Source of the DNA: Bacteroidota bacterium
GTDB taxonomy: Bacteria > Bacteroidota > Bacteroidia > JAADEI01
Direction: 5' to 3'
Length of the DNA: 6,546 bases
Assembly (NCBI GenBank): GCA_024280615.1
Contig: JAJRPU010000055.1
Location: 1 to 6,546, forward strand
Shown: piece after piece, positions 5,934 to 6,546 of the stretch
How the letters are laid out: each line of letters begins with the position of its first letter
Numbering within the stretch: the stretch's first letter is position 1
Notes under the pieces: generated by a model
The model's input: the letters and a program-made list of their open reading frames with translations, nothing else
The model's database searches: none
What the model was told of the DNA's origin: nothing
Made by a program: the position numbers and the translations under genes

Positions 5934-6546
5934 TCAAAGCAACTTAGAAATGCATTGTACAAAAAGGGCTTTATGTTTTTGTATTTCTGCTTCTGTCACA
6001 ACCACGTTATGAGGAATTTTGCCACTTTCTGTATCGTATCTCTCCCAAAATCTTCGCAAAACGTTTTCTTTGGATATGTTCTGAAGATGTCTAAAATGAA
6101 TGAAAAGGCTCAAAGGAACATAGAATTCTATATTAATTAACAAGGGATGCTTTCTATAAATGTTTTTCAATTCTCTTAGTATATTCAGCCAGAAGAATTG
6201 ATTATTAAACACAGAAGACAGGTTCAACATCTTTCTGAACAGTCGTGCCAAGAGCAAAGCGAAATCATTACGACGGGACCATTGATAGAATGCCGTGGCA
6301 TGTCCCGAAAAATCTCTCACCTTGTTAGTTTCTATAAGGACAATTCCCTTGGAAAGATAGTAAATAAGTCGGTTGAAATTATTGTTACTCGCTGCTCCCA
6401 ATTGTTCTATAACTTCTTCTAAAAGTTTCCAGTTTTCGGTCAGCCAATTGTCAACCAGAAATCCAAACATAAAAGGAGGGGAAACAACCTCTTCACTGAG
6501 CATAACAAAGCTATCTTTAAAATCAACATTTATCTTGAAAGAATCT
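5934..6546 (-). CDS. Unrecognised probably helical protein, C-terminal part (5' truncated by window)
   Basis: The minus-strand frame is open from the right edge (first full codon at 6545) to the TGA at 5936–5934, giving 203 residues. An ATG at 6503 exists, but the frame continues without a stop for 14 more codons to the window edge (DSFKINVDFKDSFV), and that ATG has no ribosome site, so the gene most likely begins beyond the window. The sequence has no signal peptide or long membrane segment in the visible part. It is rich in Leu, Phe, Asn, Lys and aromatic residues arranged as amphipathic helices, for example NWKLLEEVIEQLG, FALLLARLFRKMLNL and FWLNILRELKNIYRK, which resembles helical-repeat or scaffold-like domains. 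I see no catalytic motif and recognise no family. It runs in the same direction as the T9SS cargo gene but is separated from it by 349 nt, so co-transcription is uncertain. The long frame and protein-like composition make it a credible gene. Confidence 0.7.
   Translation of the reverse strand, partial: DSFKINVDFKDSFVMLSEEVVSPPFMFGFLVDNWLTENWKLLEEVIEQLGAASNNNFNRLIYYLSKGIVLIETNKVRDFSGHATAFYQWSRRNDFALLLARLFRKMLNLSSVFNNQFFWLNILRELKNIYRKHPLLINIEFYVPLSLFIHFRHLQNISKENVLRRFWERYDTESGKIPHNVVVTEAEIQKHKALFVQCISKLL

Overview
The window looks like chromosomal DNA from a member of the Bacteroidota/Ignavibacteria-type (FCB) bacteria. The strongest taxonomic clue is a 633-residue secreted protein ending in a type IX secretion (T9SS) type A sorting domain, which is restricted to that lineage. 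AT-rich codons, weak or absent Shine-Dalgarno sequences and the RND–TolC–adaptor gene order fit the same placement. No RNA gene, CRISPR array, insertion sequence or phage gene was found.

The left half (1–3672, + strand) is the end of a tight operon for a CusABC-type heavy-metal efflux pump (HME-RND, probably Cu(I)/Ag(I), possibly another soft or divalent metal). It holds the C-terminal third of the inner-membrane RND pump (truncated by the window edge), a TolC/CusC-like outer-membrane channel starting 7 nt after it, and a CusB-like adaptor starting 6 nt after that. Together they would form a tripartite conduit moving metal from periplasm or cytoplasm to the outside. The adaptor is the most distinctive gene. 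It is a predicted lipoprotein with an N-terminal heavy-metal-binding zinc-ribbon-like domain, and its C-terminal tail is rich in Met, His and Cys and ends in a KCGxGKCGG motif.

The middle (3683–5584, - strand) is one large convergent gene, 10 nt from the adaptor's stop, encoding the T9SS cargo. Its body is unrecognised but has recurring 'D-S/T-x-x-x-A' strand motifs suggesting a beta-rich, possibly propeller-like, fold. Its signal peptide carries an RRxFFK sequence resembling a twin-arginine motif.

The right end has a 349-nt AT-rich intergenic region (5585–5933). It contains a short GC-rich tandem repeat (two perfect 17-bp units) and no convincing gene. It is followed by the 3' part of an unrecognised, probably helical protein on the - strand that runs off the window edge.

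Most of this is ordinary biology for the lineage. The best candidate for something less described is the bufferin-like KCGxGKCGG tail fused to a metal-efflux adaptor; whether it is modified or simply binds metal cannot be settled here.
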